A DNA stretch of 9,462 nt from Actinomycetota bacterium. Its GTDB lineage: Bacteria; Actinomycetota; Acidimicrobiia; Acidimicrobiales; Aldehydirespiratoraceae. This document shows, one piece after another, positions 7,821 through 9,462 of this stretch. The DNA lies in NCBI GenBank assembly GCA_012271125.1, contig JAAXHB010000052.1, positions 1 through 9,462 on the forward strand, read 5' to 3'. The notes under the pieces are model-generated. The model was not told the DNA's origin, made no database searches, and saw only the letters and a program-made list of their open reading frames with translations. How positions within the stretch are numbered: position 1 is the first letter of the stretch; the number at the start of each line of letters is the position of its first letter. The translations under genes were made by a program, and so were the position numbers.

Positions 7821-9257
7821 TCAGAAAATGTCGATCAGTTCGGAAACTGGCGCAATTCCGCCGCCGCCAATTGACACATCAAAACGCCCCAACCGGAACT
7901 CGTCACGAGCAAACGGCTTGTACGTGCTCAGCGAGTTGTGCGGCCCTCCCGGTAGCGCAAAGTCTCTCAAGGTTCCATCAGCCACCGCTGCCTCAACCGA
8001 GTCATAGGTCAGCTCCGGTCCAGCAGCCAAAGCAATATGTTCAAACAGGTTCAACAACCGGCAATAGCGACGTGTTGCTAAGAACCAGTTCTCCTCAGTC
8101 GGCTCAATAACAGCCGGATCGATCACTGTCACACCCAAAGCGTCTTCCACAAGCGCAACGCACTCCTGCAGCAGCGGGTCGTCCCACATTTCCGCATCGG
8201 TGACGCTGGTAACGGTAAACACATCAAGTACTCGATCACGATCCACCGACTCACCAAGATTGCTCAACCCAGGCTCATGGTTTGCCCACACGGGGACACT
8301 GCCCTCAAGGCCCGCTTGGTGCATGCCACGCAAAATCGCCGACGGATTCCCATTAGCAAAAATCACGTTCGCGTCCGAATTGCGGAAGCGCTCATAAATC
8401 ACTTCCAAGATCGCATCTTGTGTCGCCTGGTCGCCGTCGTCAGCGTCAAGCACAGCACTTTCCACGATGTCAATGCCACGACTCTCAATCGCTTCCTCAA
8501 CGGTTTCCTTGTCGGCTACCTCGGTCGGATGGGTAATCAAAAAGACTTTGGCATCATCGGCACGTCCGGTCTCAACCATCAAATTAAGCAGCGTGTTGGT
8601 CGCCTGATCGGTGGACTCAATCGTGTCATACCAAGGTGCGGTCGACTCGGCGTACAGCGCCGGCGTAATTTGCCCACCCACGAGCATCGTGTCGTTAATG
8701 GAGGTGATGCAGGTGTTGACCGTCGCCGCCGGCCCCAAGAACCCGCCCAGCACGGCAAACACCTCATTGTCCTGGGTCAAAACCGTGCAAGATTCCTCAG
8801 CTTCAACGGTGCCAACCGGACTATAAAAGTCATATACCGCCTCAACCTGGCGACCATAAATGCCACCCCGAGCGTTCAAATCGTCAATAAATACTTTCCA
8901 AACCGCTTCCTGGTCGCCCCAACCAGCAGGTAACCAGTTGTTCTCAACTAACGACGCTAAGTCCAGCATCGAAATCCCAACCTGAATCGTCTCAGCCGTC
9001 ACCCCCTTATATGACGCCGTCAACACCACCTCCTCATCAGAATCATCCCCATCGACGTCGACACCGTCTTCAACGACAACATCATCGACGACGACATCAT
9101 CCGCGCCGCCGGCGACATCGTCGGTCGCGCTGTCGGCAACATCTCCCCCCGCGCCAACATCGCTAGACCCCCCAACATCGGCACTGGAACCATCCCCCGC
9201 CCCACACGCCCCAGCAAAAAAAGCCACCAAAAAAACCCACAGACAAAATCTTCTCAT
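7821..9257 (-). CDS. ABC-type substrate-binding lipoprotein (periplasmic-binding protein type 1, Leu/Ile/Val-like)
   Basis: An extracytoplasmic solute-binding protein of 478 residues. Residues 1-17 form a signal peptide (MRR, then hydrophobic CLWVFLVAFF), and the AGA-Cys18 lipobox marks lipid anchoring. Residues 19-78 are a Gly/Ser/Val/Asp linker that becomes very acidic. The binding fold starts near GVTAETIQVGIS (85-96), the usual opening of the Peripla_BP_6 group, followed by DDLNARGGIYGRQVEAVYDF and FAVLGGFLGPAA. Cys157 and Cys183 could form a disulfide. I chose ATG 9257 because it begins the signal peptide; the frame extends to 9425 but those residues have no signal-peptide character. GAGGG lies just 2 bases before the ATG, which is close. 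No permease or ATPase gene is present in the window, so the protein is an orphan here. The stop at 7821 touches the extended frame of the downstream methyltransferase. The ligand is unknown; the family binds amino acids, amides and other small molecules. Confidence 0.88.
   Translation of the reverse strand: MRRFCLWVFLVAFFAGACGAGDGSSADVGGSSDVGAGGDVADSATDDVAGGADDVVVDDVVVEDGVDVDGDDSDEEVVLTASYKGVTAETIQVGISMLDLASLVENNWLPAGWGDQEAVWKVFIDDLNARGGIYGRQVEAVYDFYSPVGTVEAEESCTVLTQDNEVFAVLGGFLGPAATVNTCITSINDTMLVGGQITPALYAESTAPWYDTIESTDQATNTLLNLMVETGRADDAKVFLITHPTEVADKETVEEAIESRGIDIVESAVLDADDGDQATQDAILEVIYERFRNSDANVIFANGNPSAILRGMHQAGLEGSVPVWANHEPGLSNLGESVDRDRVLDVFTVTSVTDAEMWDDPLLQECVALVEDALGVTVIDPAVIEPTEENWFLATRRYCRLLNLFEHIALAAGPELTYDSVEAAVADGTLRDFALPGGPHNSLSTYKPFARDEFRLGRFDVSIGGGGIAPVSELIDIF
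9072..9101 (-). repeat. Tandem 15-base repeat in the acidic linker of the lipoprotein
   Basis: Bases 9072-9086 and 9087-9101 are two 15-base units differing at two positions. They encode DDVVV twice (residues 53-62), and a third, more diverged unit reads EDGVD. This is a coding microrepeat in a flexible linker. Confidence 0.7.
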
Positions 9258-9462
9258 AACCCTCAAAACTACCCCACTCCCAAGAAACAATAAGAAGGTT
9301 GCTTGCAGCGTTGCGTGAGTAGGGGCGAGTTTGGAAAATCTTTTTTGGAGCGTTAGGAGAGATAGATAACAATGAAGGGCGGGTTGTGCGAGCTTTTGAA
9401 ACGATCGAGCCGTAGCGAGAAACACTGGGCCTGCGCAGGGAGGGCCGAGCGTTAAGCGGCTT
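9258..9462. promoter_or_regulatory. Region upstream of the lipoprotein gene, to the right edge
   Basis: About 205 bases with no convincing gene on either strand. The region should carry the promoter for the minus-strand block, but I cannot pick reliable boxes. It contains the second copy of a 16-base repeat (9315-9330), a T-tract at 9340-9346, and a perfect 10-base palindrome CCTGCGCAGG at 9430-9439. A 27-codon plus-strand frame (9372-9455) has AGGAGAG 10 bases before its ATG, but nothing in it is recognisable, so I do not call it a gene. Confidence 0.4.
9315..9330 (+). repeat. Dispersed 16-base repeat, copy 2 (GTGAGTAGGGGCGAGT)
   Basis: It matches 4045-4060 at 15 of 16 positions in the same orientation, and lies in the non-coding region upstream of the lipoprotein gene. 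Confidence 0.5.

Noticed and set aside
8277..8933. A 218-codon plus-strand frame antisense to the lipoprotein gene
   Set aside because: The opposite strand encodes a clear binding-protein fold. The plus-strand translation is Arg/Asn/His-rich with no domain and no ribosome binding site.
9258..9425. The long N-terminal extension of the lipoprotein frame
   Set aside because: A standard lipoprotein signal peptide starts at the internal ATG 9257; the extension would bury it behind 56 residues.

Overview
The window is GC-rich bacterial chromosome with eight protein-coding genes and no RNA genes, insertion sequences or CRISPR. The gene content suggests an actinobacterium, perhaps of the class Acidimicrobiia. 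The clues are a HemQ-type coproheme decarboxylase, a PAC2-family protein, a lipoprotein with a very acidic linker and a Nudix protein with an actinobacterial-looking N-terminal domain. The lineage is an inference from protein style and was not tested by any search.

Layout. On the left (1-392, minus strand) is the N-terminal part of a UbiD-family decarboxylase that runs off the window. Divergent from it on the plus strand are hemQ (coproheme decarboxylase) and, 13 bases later, a class I SAM-dependent methyltransferase. After a roughly 100-base leader with short hairpins comes amt, an ammonium transporter. A Nudix hydrolase follows whose only canonical start lies inside the end of amt. The plus-strand genes end at 4028 and meet a minus-strand block convergently.

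The minus-strand block reads from right to left: an orphan ABC-type substrate-binding lipoprotein, a betaine--homocysteine methyltransferase-like enzyme, acetoacetyl-CoA synthetase and a PAC2-family protein. The first three appear tightly coupled. The synthetase most likely starts at a GTG whose last two bases lie in the preceding stop (GTGA). The methyltransferase frame extends back to a CTGA junction with the lipoprotein gene. The PAC2 gene begins 9 bases after the synthetase stop. This looks like one transcription unit joining solute capture, methyl transfer to homocysteine and activation of acetoacetate. The substrate that would tie these steps together is not evident.

The points most worth a second look are: an in-frame insertion of about 14 residues in the methyltransferase whose DNA is a chain of inverted repeats, including a perfect 10-bp stem; two genes (the methyltransferase and the Nudix protein) lacking a canonical start where homology predicts one; a 16-base near-identical intergenic repeat at 4045 and 9315; GAC-rich low-complexity tracts at several gene starts; and a HemQ with the Firmicutes-type active-site pattern. 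No clear previously undescribed defence or mobile system is visible.
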